Part shown: positions 37,209 through 45,811 of the stretch, piece after piece
How the letters are laid out: every line of letters starts with the position of its first letter
Numbering within the stretch: the first letter of the stretch is position 1
DNA from: Candidatus Endomicrobium macrotermitis
GTDB lineage: Bacteria > Elusimicrobiota > Endomicrobiia > Endomicrobiales > Endomicrobiaceae
Assembly (NCBI GenBank): GCA_031271405.1
Contig: JAISVT010000011.1
Span: forward strand, 1 to 59,155
Direction of reading: 5' to 3'
DNA length: 59,155 nt
Notes under the pieces: model-generated
Database searches by the model: none
The model's input: only the letters and a program-made list of their open reading frames with translations
What the model was told of the DNA's origin: nothing
Program-made: the position numbers and the translations under genes

Positions 37209-38659
37209 TATCCGTTGACCGTCTCGGCAAGAAAAGCGTGAATTTTTACCATAGCCAAAGTGTCCTGCGCGCAATATTTTAAAAGGTTCTTTTTGGTTTC
37301 CGATATTTTTTCATCGTCATATAAACCCATTGCCATAAAGGCAAACGCAGCGGCAGCGTCGCCGCCTTCGCCTATTTCAAGGCAGTCGTAATTCATTTCG
37401 GGCACCATTACCGGAAGCACTTTTTTTATTGACGAACGTCCGTGAAAATTTATGTCGTAATAATTTTTTCTGACCAAAATTTCAAAATCTACAACTCTTT
37501 CGGCTATTTTGCTTAAATCTTCGCACAAATCGGGAAAGAGTCCCGCAAGCCTTGATATTGCTATCCTCTCGAAATTCGCATAGGTTATTATGCTTCCTTC
37601 GTTTCCCAAATACTCTATAAGTTTTTCCGCTATTTCCCTGCGGCAGTCTTTTTTGTGATCGGCTATATATTCGCGATGCCCCGAAACTTTTCCGATTTCA
37701 TCGCTTTTGTCTATGGAAAACTGCGTTACAAGCTGCGTGTGCGGGGCAACGTCCGGATATAAAGGCATTATGGTAGTAACCGATTCGAAATCAAGATAAT
37801 AAAACGGCGCTTTTAAATTGCCGAGTTCGGTTTTCAGGTTCGGCGACACGTAGGTTTTTCCTGTGAGAACGCAGTCTTTGACGATTTTCTGCTGTTCGGT
37901 AAGTTCAAAACTTTCCGGGATTTTATCTATCGTGTCGAATCCGGAAGTTATAAGTTCTTCCATTGCCGGAATTGAAAGCCTCGGCAAATCGAAAATGTGA
38001 TTTTTAACGCCTTTGCCGATGCATACGTCAAAAACCGGGCAGTTTTTGCAGGCTCTTTTCAAGGAAGGCTCGGGCATTTTATCGGATTCCGTTTCTTCAA
38101 AAGCCTTTCCCGAAATATCCGTAAATTCCTGAAGCCTGAGTTCAACCTTTTCGCTGCAGTCCAAAGTTTTAAACAGCGCGGACGCGTCCATACCCAGACG
38201 GTAACCGTTGGCAAGATGCATCAAAGACGCTTTACTGACGTTTATCCCGCTTTTTTTGAGAACCATCGCGCTGAAAGTCATATCCTGAACGTATTTTACC
38301 TTGTATTTGCTTCCGGATTTAACTTCGAAAAGATGCCATGTGCCGTCGTCAAGTTTTTGTATTATGTCCGTGCGCACGGAAAACCCGTCCGATATGAATG
38401 ATGCTTCGGCAAAGGTTTTATTGGCCGGGTTTTGCAGCAATTCCCGCGTATAAGCCGCGCTGTCGGACAAATACCTTTTTTGCGCGTTGACCGCGTCAGG
38501 AAAAAGCTGCCAAGATATTTTGTGCACGTTGTTTCCCTCAAGGGTAAGAAGCTCGTTGTTTAACCCTTCAAGCCGCGGCAGCATCCCCCTTTTGGACATC
38601 CAGCCCAAAGCGGGACAGCTCATATAGTTAAGGAAAACAGTTTTATTTATATAACCCAT
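37208..38659 (-). CDS. DUF2779-type protein: Cas4-like nuclease region plus RNase H-like exonuclease region
   Basis: 483 residues. The first half has the features of a PD-(D/E)xK nuclease of the Cas4/RecB type: an Asp in VRTDIIQKLDDG, FEVKSG near residue 112, and a Cys cluster (ACKNCPVFDVCIG near 208, with the first Cys near residue 15) that could bind an iron-sulfur cluster. The second half begins with FYYLDFESVTT (near 288), an exonuclease-like DxE start, and ends with a YCAQDTLAMVK stretch, the DEDD-type final Asp. I recall this as the DUF2779 family; function is unproven. The flippase gene follows by a one-base overlap. Confidence 0.8.
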   Translation of the reverse strand: MGYINKTVFLNYMSCPALGWMSKRGMLPRLEGLNNELLTLEGNNVHKISWQLFPDAVNAQKRYLSDSAAYTRELLQNPANKTFAEASFISDGFSVRTDIIQKLDDGTWHLFEVKSGSKYKVKYVQDMTFSAMVLKKSGINVSKASLMHLANGYRLGMDASALFKTLDCSEKVELRLQEFTDISGKAFEETESDKMPEPSLKRACKNCPVFDVCIGKGVKNHIFDLPRLSIPAMEELITSGFDTIDKIPESFELTEQQKIVKDCVLTGKTYVSPNLKTELGNLKAPFYYLDFESVTTIMPLYPDVAPHTQLVTQFSIDKSDEIGKVSGHREYIADHKKDCRREIAEKLIEYLGNEGSIITYANFERIAISRLAGLFPDLCEDLSKIAERVVDFEILVRKNYYDINFHGRSSIKKVLPVMVPEMNYDCLEIGEGGDAAAAFAFMAMGLYDDEKISETKKNLLKYCAQDTLAMVKIHAFLAETVNG

Positions 38660-38670
38660 TTTTTTAATCA

Positions 38671-38752
38671 GAATTAGGAATTAACGGCAACGGCAAAATC
38701 GGATTCCGTGTCAAACGCACGATAATTCCTCACTCCCAATTCCTAACTGCCT
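38671..38752. repeat. Two opposed copies of the dispersed repeat between two genes
   Basis: GAATTAGGAATTAACG on the plus strand (38671-38686) and CCTCACTCCCAATTCCTAACTG (38728-38749) face each other across about 40 bases. The right copy encodes the end of the PHP gene. Confidence 0.7.
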
Positions 38753-39581
38753 TTAATTTTTCCACCGCGGAATACGGGACTTTTATCCTGCCCATAATCG
38801 GAGGTTCGTTTTTATATTCGCCGTGACAGTCGGAACCGCCCGTGGCGATTAAATTGTATTCCTCGGCCAAAGCCAGAAATTTTTTCACCGCGCTTTCCGG
38901 ATGCTTCGAATGCCACGCTTCAATGCCTTTAAGCCCGCCGTCAACAAGCGATTTAAACATTGTTTTATCCGTATAGTGGACATAATAAGGATGCGCCATG
39001 ACCGCGACCCCTTGCGCATCCGATATAAGATTTACGGCTTCCTGAGCGCTCATTGAATGTTTCGGGACATAAGCCGGCTTATTTACCGCAAGGTACCTTT
39101 GAAAAGCGTCCTGAACGCTTTTTACGAAACCTTCGTTTATCATTGCTTTGGCGAAATGCAGCCTGCCTATGGATTTTTTACCGGCGTTTTCCAAAAAACT
39201 TTCGTCTTTTAATACGACGCCGTTTTCTTTTAATTTTGAAAGTATTTCATAAGCCCTTTCAAGGCGGGTTTTTCTGAAAACGGATAAAATTTCTTTGAGT
39301 TTTTCCGATTTGTAATCTATGAAGTAGCCCAAAATATGCATTTCGGTTATCTGCCCGTCAGAATCCCGCGTGCTTGAAGAAAGCTCGATCCCCGGAATTA
39401 TCTCGACGCCCAAGCCTTCGGCGGCTTTTAAAGCTTCGTCAATGCCGTCAACCGAATCATGATCGGTAATGCTGACCGCGGCAAGATTCATCTTTTTCGC
39501 ATATTTTACGGCTTCCGCAGGCGAAAACATCCCGTCGGAACAGCTGGTATGTATATGTAAATCTACGTATTTATCATTCAT
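38730..39581 (-). CDS. PHP-domain phosphoesterase
   Basis: 283 residues from the ATG at 39581; twelve more codons are open upstream without a good site. The PHP metal motifs are present: DLHIHTSCSDG near residue 7, SITDHDSVDG near 38, PGIELSS near 64, VMAHPYYVHY near 194 and GGSDCHGEY near 250. This size and pattern fit the YciV/RNase AM type (3'-5' nucleotide or short-oligonucleotide phosphatase). It ends with AVRNWE, coded by the dispersed repeat. Substrate is inferred by family only. Confidence 0.9.
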   Translation of the reverse strand: MNDKYVDLHIHTSCSDGMFSPAEAVKYAKKMNLAAVSITDHDSVDGIDEALKAAEGLGVEIIPGIELSSSTRDSDGQITEMHILGYFIDYKSEKLKEILSVFRKTRLERAYEILSKLKENGVVLKDESFLENAGKKSIGRLHFAKAMINEGFVKSVQDAFQRYLAVNKPAYVPKHSMSAQEAVNLISDAQGVAVMAHPYYVHYTDKTMFKSLVDGGLKGIEAWHSKHPESAVKKFLALAEEYNLIATGGSDCHGEYKNEPPIMGRIKVPYSAVEKLKAVRNWE

Positions 39582-39647
39582 AAAAAACCTAAAAAACGGA
39601 AGCCCGGCAGCGGACAAATCTTTTGCCGAACTTCCGGTCTTCTGCCG

Positions 39648-40949
39648 TTAAAGCAGTTCTGACGACAAAGCCGCCAAATTGCTTCTCTCGCTCTTTGAAA
39701 AAGTAATATGTCCGAAAAGATCCTGTCCTTTGAATCTTTCCACAAGATAAGTAAGCCCGTTTGACGAAGCGTCCAAATAAGGATTGTCTATCTGGTACGG
39801 ATCGCCCGTCAAAACTATTTTCGTGCCGTTTCCGGCCCTTGAAATAATGGTTTTCACTTCGTGAGGCGTCAGATTCTGCGCGTCGTCTATAATGATATAC
39901 TGCTGGGGCAAAGAACGCCCTCTTATGTAAGTAAGGGAATCGACTTCTATTTGTCCCGAAGAAAACAGATAATCTATTTTCTCGTCGGTTTTTGAATCAG
40001 GATGGCCTTTATCCATTAAAAATTCGAGATTGTCGTTTATCGCGCCCATCCACGCGCCGAGCTTTTCTTCTTTTGTGCCCGGCAAAAACCCGATATCCCT
40101 TCCCATCGGGATAATAGGCCTTGCTATGTAAAGTTTTCTGAAATATCTTTCCTCTACGGTTTTTTGCAGGCCGCAAGCCAAAGCGATTATTGTTTTCCCG
40201 GCGCCCGGAAGGCCTACGAGAGTTACAAGATTTATATCGTTGCAAAGCAGCAGTTCCACGGCGAATTTCTGCTCGATATTGAGAGGCTTGATGCCCCACG
40301 GCAGGGAATTCTGGTGAAATATCGGCGTTAAGGCATTGTCTTTTTTTGAAAATTTTGCCAAAGCGCTTTTAGAGCTTCCCGCTTCGTCTTTTAAAGAAAC
40401 GCACTCGTTCGGATAAAATTCCTGTTTTAAAGAAACTTTGCCGTCTTTATAAAATTTGTCTATTTTTTCGCCCGGCACTTTCACTTCTTTCCAGCCGGAA
40501 TAAAGCTCGTCTATTTTTACTTTGGACTTTTCGTAATCCTGGGTCTGAATGTCGAGTATCTCGGCCTTTATCCTCAAATTTATGTCTTTGGTTATGAAAA
40601 TTACTTTTTCTTTTTTCGCTTTCAGGCTCGCGGCGATCGAAAGTATCTGATTGTCCGATTTCTGCCCTGAAAAATCGCTCGGCAGATCTATGCCGTTATG
40701 GTTCATCTCTATTTTGAGTATTCCGCCGTTTTTAATCTTTACGCCTTCGGAAAGTTTGCCTTTAGACCTCAATTCGTCGAGAGTTCTTGTAATAAGCCTG
40801 GCGCTTCTGCCCCTTTCATCGTTCAGTTTCTTAAACGAGTCCAATTCTTCTATTACTGTCATCGGAATAACGACTTTATTGTCTTTAAACGAAAAAACCG
40901 CGTCGGGATCGTGAAGCAGAACGTTGGTGTCAAGAACAAATGTTTTCAT
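39648..40949 (-). CDS. PIN domain-PhoH ATPase (PhoH2/YlaK type)
   Basis: 433 residues. The N-terminal PIN nuclease-like domain (1 to about 150) begins TFVLDTNVLLHDP with conserved acidic residues. The C-terminal PhoH ATPase has GLPGAGKTIIALA (near residue 243) and IIIDDAQNLTPHE (near 348). Family knowledge indicates ATP-dependent RNA unwinding and cleavage for such PIN-PhoH fusions. No VapB-like partner gene lies upstream; DUF1846 precedes it by about 50 bases. Confidence 0.93.
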   Translation of the reverse strand: MKTFVLDTNVLLHDPDAVFSFKDNKVVIPMTVIEELDSFKKLNDERGRSARLITRTLDELRSKGKLSEGVKIKNGGILKIEMNHNGIDLPSDFSGQKSDNQILSIAASLKAKKEKVIFITKDINLRIKAEILDIQTQDYEKSKVKIDELYSGWKEVKVPGEKIDKFYKDGKVSLKQEFYPNECVSLKDEAGSSKSALAKFSKKDNALTPIFHQNSLPWGIKPLNIEQKFAVELLLCNDINLVTLVGLPGAGKTIIALACGLQKTVEERYFRKLYIARPIIPMGRDIGFLPGTKEEKLGAWMGAINDNLEFLMDKGHPDSKTDEKIDYLFSSGQIEVDSLTYIRGRSLPQQYIIIDDAQNLTPHEVKTIISRAGNGTKIVLTGDPYQIDNPYLDASSNGLTYLVERFKGQDLFGHITFSKSERSNLAALSSELL

Positions 40950-40995
40950 TTCGTCTCCTTTTTAGCCGCGGCGGGCAGCTGTAATTATAACTCCG

Positions 40996-42480
40996 TTAAA
41001 CGTAATACAAATCGCTGGTCGGAAATTCGGGAGTACACGTAACGTCTATCCCTAATTTTTTAAGAGCGTCTTCATCCGCCTTTGACAGTATGTGAGAGGA
41101 ATGCGCCGTGCATCCCTTCAAATCGTAAAGTTTCCCGAGGCATTTTTCCGCAGACGGATCGGTCGCCGCGCATATGCTTAAAGCGTTTAAAACTTCGTTA
41201 AGGCTGAGCAGCGGATTTTTATCGCACAGTATTTTTTCTTTAAGCATCAGCATAGGCTCTAAAACGGCGGGCGAAATAAGATGTATGTCGTTGGGGATTC
41301 CCGCCAATTGTTTGACGCAGTTTAAAACAAGGCTCGAAGCCGCGGATAAAATGTCCGTCGTCCTTCCCGTTATAACGCTTCCGCCGTTCGTAATCAGCGC
41401 CATGGCCGGGCTTTTGCTTTCTCCGGACTTTTCAAGCGCCGGAACTACAGCCGATCCGTATTCCGGGGTCACACCGACCTGCTCCATTATGATTTCCAGT
41501 TTCTTTACCGCGTTGATTTCCGCGCGCCCTTCTTTGTAATAACAGGACGCTCTGAAATATCTTCTTACGATCTCCTGTTTGGCGGCTTCCCGCACCAATG
41601 CGTCGTCGGTAATGCAATAGCCGGCCATATTTACGCCCATGTCTGTCGGAGACCGGTAAACTTTATCGGTTCCCATAATTTTCGTAAGTATGTTTTTTAC
41701 TATCGGAAATATTTCGATGTCGCGGTTATAATTTACAGCCGTTTTGCCGTATGCTTCCAAATAGAAAGGGTCTATGGCGTTAATGTCGTTCAAATCCGCC
41801 GTAGCGGCTTCATAGGCAAGATTTACCGGATGGTTTAAAGGCAGGTTCCATATCGGAAACGTTTCGAACTTGGCATAGCCCGCTTTTATATTTTTTTTAT
41901 TCTCATGATATATCTGCGAAAGGCAGGTCGCCATTTTTCCGCTTCCGGACCCGGGGCCTGCGACAACGACAAGCGGCCTTGTAGTTTCTATGTACGGGTT
42001 AGCGCCGTACCCCTTGTCGCTTACGATAAACTCGATATTGGTCGGATAACCTACTATCGGCTTATGAAGATATACCTTCTCGCCCCTTAACTCAAGTTTA
42101 TTTTTAAACATATCGGCCGAGGGCTGGTCTTTATACTGGGTAATGACAATACTGCTTATGTAAAGGCCCATCTTTCTGACATTATCGATAAGAAGCAAAA
42201 CGTCCATATCGTAAGTGATTCCCAAATCCGCCCTTATTTTGTTTCTCTCGATATCGGCCGCGTTTATGCATATGATGATTTCCGTTTTTTCTTTTAATTT
42301 TTCCAAAAGCAAAACTTTGCCGTTTAAGTTAAACCCGGGCAAAACTCTTGCCGCGTGGTAATCGTCAAAAAGCTTTCCGCCGAACTCCAGATACAATTTA
42401 TGATTGAATTGTTCAGCTCTTTTAAGTATTTGTTCCGTCTGTTTTTCCATATAAGACGAATTGTCAAAACCGATTTTCAT
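40996..42480 (-). CDS. DUF1846 family protein
   Basis: 494 residues, the size usual for the family. It matches the family I know as DUF1846 by its start (MKIGFDNSSYMEKQTE), by HKLYLEFGGKLFDDYHAARV near residue 28, and by VVAGPGSGSGKMATCLSQIY near 171, which looks like a P-loop-like segment. Mid-protein GYAKFETFPIWNLPLNHPVN is also characteristic. The biochemical function is not known to me. It lies between PhoH and purF. Confidence 0.85.
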   Translation of the reverse strand: MKIGFDNSSYMEKQTEQILKRAEQFNHKLYLEFGGKLFDDYHAARVLPGFNLNGKVLLLEKLKEKTEIIICINAADIERNKIRADLGITYDMDVLLLIDNVRKMGLYISSIVITQYKDQPSADMFKNKLELRGEKVYLHKPIVGYPTNIEFIVSDKGYGANPYIETTRPLVVVAGPGSGSGKMATCLSQIYHENKKNIKAGYAKFETFPIWNLPLNHPVNLAYEAATADLNDINAIDPFYLEAYGKTAVNYNRDIEIFPIVKNILTKIMGTDKVYRSPTDMGVNMAGYCITDDALVREAAKQEIVRRYFRASCYYKEGRAEINAVKKLEIIMEQVGVTPEYGSAVVPALEKSGESKSPAMALITNGGSVITGRTTDILSAASSLVLNCVKQLAGIPNDIHLISPAVLEPMLMLKEKILCDKNPLLSLNEVLNALSICAATDPSAEKCLGKLYDLKGCTAHSSHILSKADEDALKKLGIDVTCTPEFPTSDLYYV

Positions 42481-42528
42481 TTTCTCTCCTGCCGCATATA
42501 CTCGATTATTTCCCGATATTCTCCGCGT

Positions 42529-43902
42529 TTAGGCTTCTTTATACGTATCTTTTGAAATTTTCGTCGGATATTTGCCCGTAAAACAAGCCGAACAGAAAAC
42601 GTTTTTGCACTTGCCGGAAGGACAGCACGATTTTTTAAGATTATCTATGCTTAAAAAAGTCAGGCTTTCGACCTCAAGATATTCTTTTATTTTTTCTATG
42701 GACTGATTCGCCGCGATTAAATGCTCTTTCGAAGGCGTATCTATGCCGTAATAACACGAGCTTATCACCGGCGGGCTTGATAAAGCAAAATGAATTTTCT
42801 TTACTCCCGCGTCTTTAAGCATCTTGATAATCCTTCTTGACGTAGTTCCTCTGACTACGGAATCGTCTATAAGGACTATGTCTTTGCCGCTGACAACTTC
42901 TTTTATCGGCCGGAGTTTCAATTTCGCGGTCAAATCTCTTAAATTCTGGGAAGGCTTTATAAAGGAACGCCCCAGATAATGGTTTCTGACAAATCCGGCT
43001 TCAAATAGTATTCCCGACGCTCTCGAAAAACCCAAAGCCGCAAAATATCCGGTATCGGGAACAGGCATAACGATGTCGGCTTTGACGCCTTTCATCTGTT
43101 CGGCCAGATAAGCGCCCATTTTTACCCTGGCTTCCTTAACGCTTTGCCCGAACATTATGCTGTCCGGCCTCGAAATATATACCTGTTCGAATATGCAGGT
43201 CGATTGTTTTGACGGTTTTTTATAAAAAAACGATTTTTTTATTTTTCCTTTTTCTATGACGACTATTTCACCCGGCTCTATGTCCCTTATGTATTTGCCG
43301 CCGATCACTTCTATGGCAGCCGTCTCGGAAGCGATTATGTAAGAATTGTCTATTTTTCCCAAAACAAGCGGCATCAAACCGTTGACGTCTCTGGCGCCTA
43401 TAAGCGTTTTATCCCTCAAAACCGCCAGCGAAAACGATCCGTCGGCATAACTTAAAGATTTAGCCACGACGTCCGGAAAATTTCCTTTCGACATTGCTAT
43501 AAAATGCAGAAAAATCTCGGTATCCGACGTATGGTTGAAAATCGCGCCTTTTTTTAAAAGCTCGTTTCTGAGCTTCGGGAAATTCGTTATGCTGCCGTTA
43601 TGGGCCACCGACACCTGCCCGTGTATGCATTCTATTTGAAAAGGCTGGGCGTTTGTAAGAGAACTTTTTGCGGCGGTGGTATAGCGGACATGCCCTATGG
43701 CGGCAGTCCCGGAATGCATATTCAAAGCGTCGGCGTTCACAAGCCTTGAGACAAACCCCATCGAACGGAAACTTTTCATATTTCCGTTTCCGCTTATGCT
43801 TATGCCGGCGGATTCTTCCCCTCTGTGCTGCAAAGTCATAAGTCCCGCGGCAACAAGAGTAGCCGCGTTTTCCGTATTTTCAACCCCTATTATTCCTGAC
43901 AT
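42529..43902 (-). CDS. purF: Amidophosphoribosyltransferase with Ser replacing the catalytic Cys
   Basis: 457 residues, normal length. Catalyses the first step of purine synthesis (PRPP and glutamine to phosphoribosylamine). The N-terminal glutaminase domain keeps HRGEESAGIS, GHVRYTT, AHNGSITN and SDTEIFLH. However the protein begins MSGIIGVE where the family has MCGIxG; the codon is TCA. The phosphoribosyltransferase part has VLIDDSVVRGTT near 363 and ends with CSACFTGKYP. AGAGG before the ATG and the lack of an upstream alternative start make the call firm. The glutaminase activity is therefore doubtful, but the PRPP site is intact. Confidence 0.93.
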   Translation of the reverse strand: MSGIIGVENTENAATLVAAGLMTLQHRGEESAGISISGNGNMKSFRSMGFVSRLVNADALNMHSGTAAIGHVRYTTAAKSSLTNAQPFQIECIHGQVSVAHNGSITNFPKLRNELLKKGAIFNHTSDTEIFLHFIAMSKGNFPDVVAKSLSYADGSFSLAVLRDKTLIGARDVNGLMPLVLGKIDNSYIIASETAAIEVIGGKYIRDIEPGEIVVIEKGKIKKSFFYKKPSKQSTCIFEQVYISRPDSIMFGQSVKEARVKMGAYLAEQMKGVKADIVMPVPDTGYFAALGFSRASGILFEAGFVRNHYLGRSFIKPSQNLRDLTAKLKLRPIKEVVSGKDIVLIDDSVVRGTTSRRIIKMLKDAGVKKIHFALSSPPVISSCYYGIDTPSKEHLIAANQSIEKIKEYLEVESLTFLSIDNLKKSCCPSGKCKNVFCSACFTGKYPTKISKDTYKEA

Positions 43903-43977
43903 ATCAACCTCTTTTCAAACATTTATAAAATTACTATATGAACTCTATTTTTCTTTTAGCCTTTCTGACTCCGATTT

Positions 43978-44367
43978 TCACGCCGCCGCAGGAATTTTCA
44001 AAACCGGAGACAATATAACGCAGGACTTTGCGCTTTGAATAACTTCTTTTGAAAGATCGCGCAGCTTTCTTATGAGTCTAGGGCTGTCCATAAAATGATG
44101 CAAGTCTTTAAATGCAAAAACAGTGTTGTCTTCATCGTCTCTTAAAGCGTAATTTACGGCCGCTTCCGGATCTTGAATCGCGTTTTTCTCATTTGTAAAA
44201 GCGTTTACAAATCCGTTGGAACTGTCCCAAAACAAAAGATTTTTTTGGAAATTTTCGGCAATTTTTATTAACGATTCCTCAACGCGTTCTTCTTCCCATG
44301 AAACGATATATATAATAGGATACTTGGCGGATATCAATATTTTTATGTCTTTTTCGGTTTTATCCAT
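43978..44367 (-). pseudogene. N-terminal fragment of a Ycf46-like AAA ATPase
   Basis: 129 residues. LISAKYPIIYIVSWEEERVEESL, with the sequence LFWDSSNGF, KDLHHFMDSPRLIRKLRDL and VILSPVLKIP, corresponds to the N-terminal part of Ycf46-type AAA proteins, which are usually about 500 residues. The frame stops right after KIPAAA, so Walker A and B are missing. It sits in a decayed-looking region between purF and carB. A short, independently kept fragment remains possible. Confidence 0.65.
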
Positions 44368-44382
44368 AAAGACCCCGTTATA

Positions 44383-45495
44383 TTATTTCCGTTTTTGAGT
44401 TTCAGGCGCCGGCAATTTTTCAAGTTCTGCTTTATCCGCTTCGGAAATACCGCCGTTTTCTTTTAAATAATCCGAAAAAGATTTTCCTTCACTGTCTTTT
44501 GCCGCCGTATCTGCGCCTTTGCCGATAAGGTATTTGCATATTTCAAAACTTGAACTTTTTGCCGCGTAGAGAAGCGGAGTCATGCCGTTTTTATCTTTAA
44601 AGTTAATATCTGCGCCGTTATCGACAAGTATTTTAATTATATCAAGCGCGTTACCGCGGTGCGCCGCAATCGCCCAAACAAGGGGCGGCGTGCCGGATTT
44701 TTTATCCGTTTTATTTACATCTGCGCCGTGATCTGTCAATAGTTTTACTATTTCAAGACCGGTCTGTTCATTGCCGCCAAAAGATATGACGGAATGAATT
44801 AAAGGAACAAAACCGTAATCGTTTATATCGCTTTTATTTACGTCAGCCCCTTTTTCCAAAAGAAATTTTATAATATCCGCGTCAGGCTCCGGATAAGCCG
44901 TTAAAGCGCTTGATAAAACGGTGTAACCGCCTATACCAAGGCCTTCAAACACCGGCACAACGGCATTTACGTCGGCTCCGTTTTCTATTAAAATTTTCGC
45001 CATATCGTATTTATTGCGGGTTATGGCAATCGGCAAAAACTGCATGTAAGGTTTATCCGTAAAATCGAATAATACTCCGTTTAAATTTACTCCGTCCTTA
45101 ATCAGTTTTATTGCGTCATCCGGACTATTGCGTTCTATTGCCGCCCAAAATTTCATTTGATTGATAAAACCGGCATTATTCCTGCGTAAAAAATCCGATT
45201 GCAAACCGGCAATTATACATGCGGCAAAAATAATTACGGCTATCGTTTTGTTAAATTTCTTTCTGGCCAGCGATATGCCGGACAACAGTAAAAAAACATA
45301 AAACAAGGCAAACGCAGCGGTCAAACTGCAAACCGGATAAGATTTAAACCAAGCGGATATGTAATCTAAACCTTCCTGAAACCCGTATTTTTGCAATGCC
45401 GAAGCAACTAAAAATAAAACCGTAAAAAATGTCAGTAAGTATAATGAAGCATATACTATTAACAGCCAACCGGTAATTTTTCTTATCTTTTCCAT
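44383..45495 (-). CDS. Membrane ankyrin-repeat protein
   Basis: 370 residues. Three hydrophobic segments fill the first 110 residues (about 9-33, 55-75 and 84-102). The rest is composed of five to six ankyrin repeats, with ILIENGADVNAV, FLLEKGADVNKSD, LLTDHGADVNKTD, ILVDNGADINFKD and YLIGKGADTAAKD, ending in a Lys/Glu tail. Ankyrin repeats bind proteins; the partner is unknown. It lies 15 bases before the AAA-fragment gene. The hydrophobic part has no recognised fold. Confidence 0.88.
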   Translation of the reverse strand: MEKIRKITGWLLIVYASLYLLTFFTVLFLVASALQKYGFQEGLDYISAWFKSYPVCSLTAAFALFYVFLLLSGISLARKKFNKTIAVIIFAACIIAGLQSDFLRRNNAGFINQMKFWAAIERNSPDDAIKLIKDGVNLNGVLFDFTDKPYMQFLPIAITRNKYDMAKILIENGADVNAVVPVFEGLGIGGYTVLSSALTAYPEPDADIIKFLLEKGADVNKSDINDYGFVPLIHSVISFGGNEQTGLEIVKLLTDHGADVNKTDKKSGTPPLVWAIAAHRGNALDIIKILVDNGADINFKDKNGMTPLLYAAKSSSFEICKYLIGKGADTAAKDSEGKSFSDYLKENGGISEADKAELEKLPAPETQKRK

Positions 45496-45519
45496 CGCGC
45501 ATCCTTTCTTAAGAAAATA

Positions 45520-45711
45520 TCATATTGCCAAAACGATTGTTCCCAAAACTATTAAACAGCCGCCGAGAACCGTTTTTACGGTTATAGCCTCATTTAAAAA
45601 CATAAACGCAAAAAGTATGCCGAAAACCACGCTCACTTTGTCAACCGGAATAACTTTTGAGGCTTCGCCGATTTGCAGCGCTTTAAAATAAAACAGCCGA
45701 CAAAAGCGCAT
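45520..45711 (-). pseudogene. C-terminal remnant of an EamA/DMT-family transporter
   Basis: 63 residues that look like the last two transmembrane helices of a drug/metabolite transporter: FYFKALQIGEASKVIPVDK, then two hydrophobic segments ending GGCLIVLGTIVLAI. There is no start for a full-length protein upstream; carB ends about 100 bases away. It is most simply a fragment of a lost gene. Confidence 0.65.
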
Positions 45712-45811
45712 AAATCAACCACATATACCCTTCTCTGCGCAAACTCGGCAGCCGATGTCCGGCAACCGCCAAGCCTTTTACCGAACTGCCGAACTTCTAT
45801 TCTTCCGCCTT

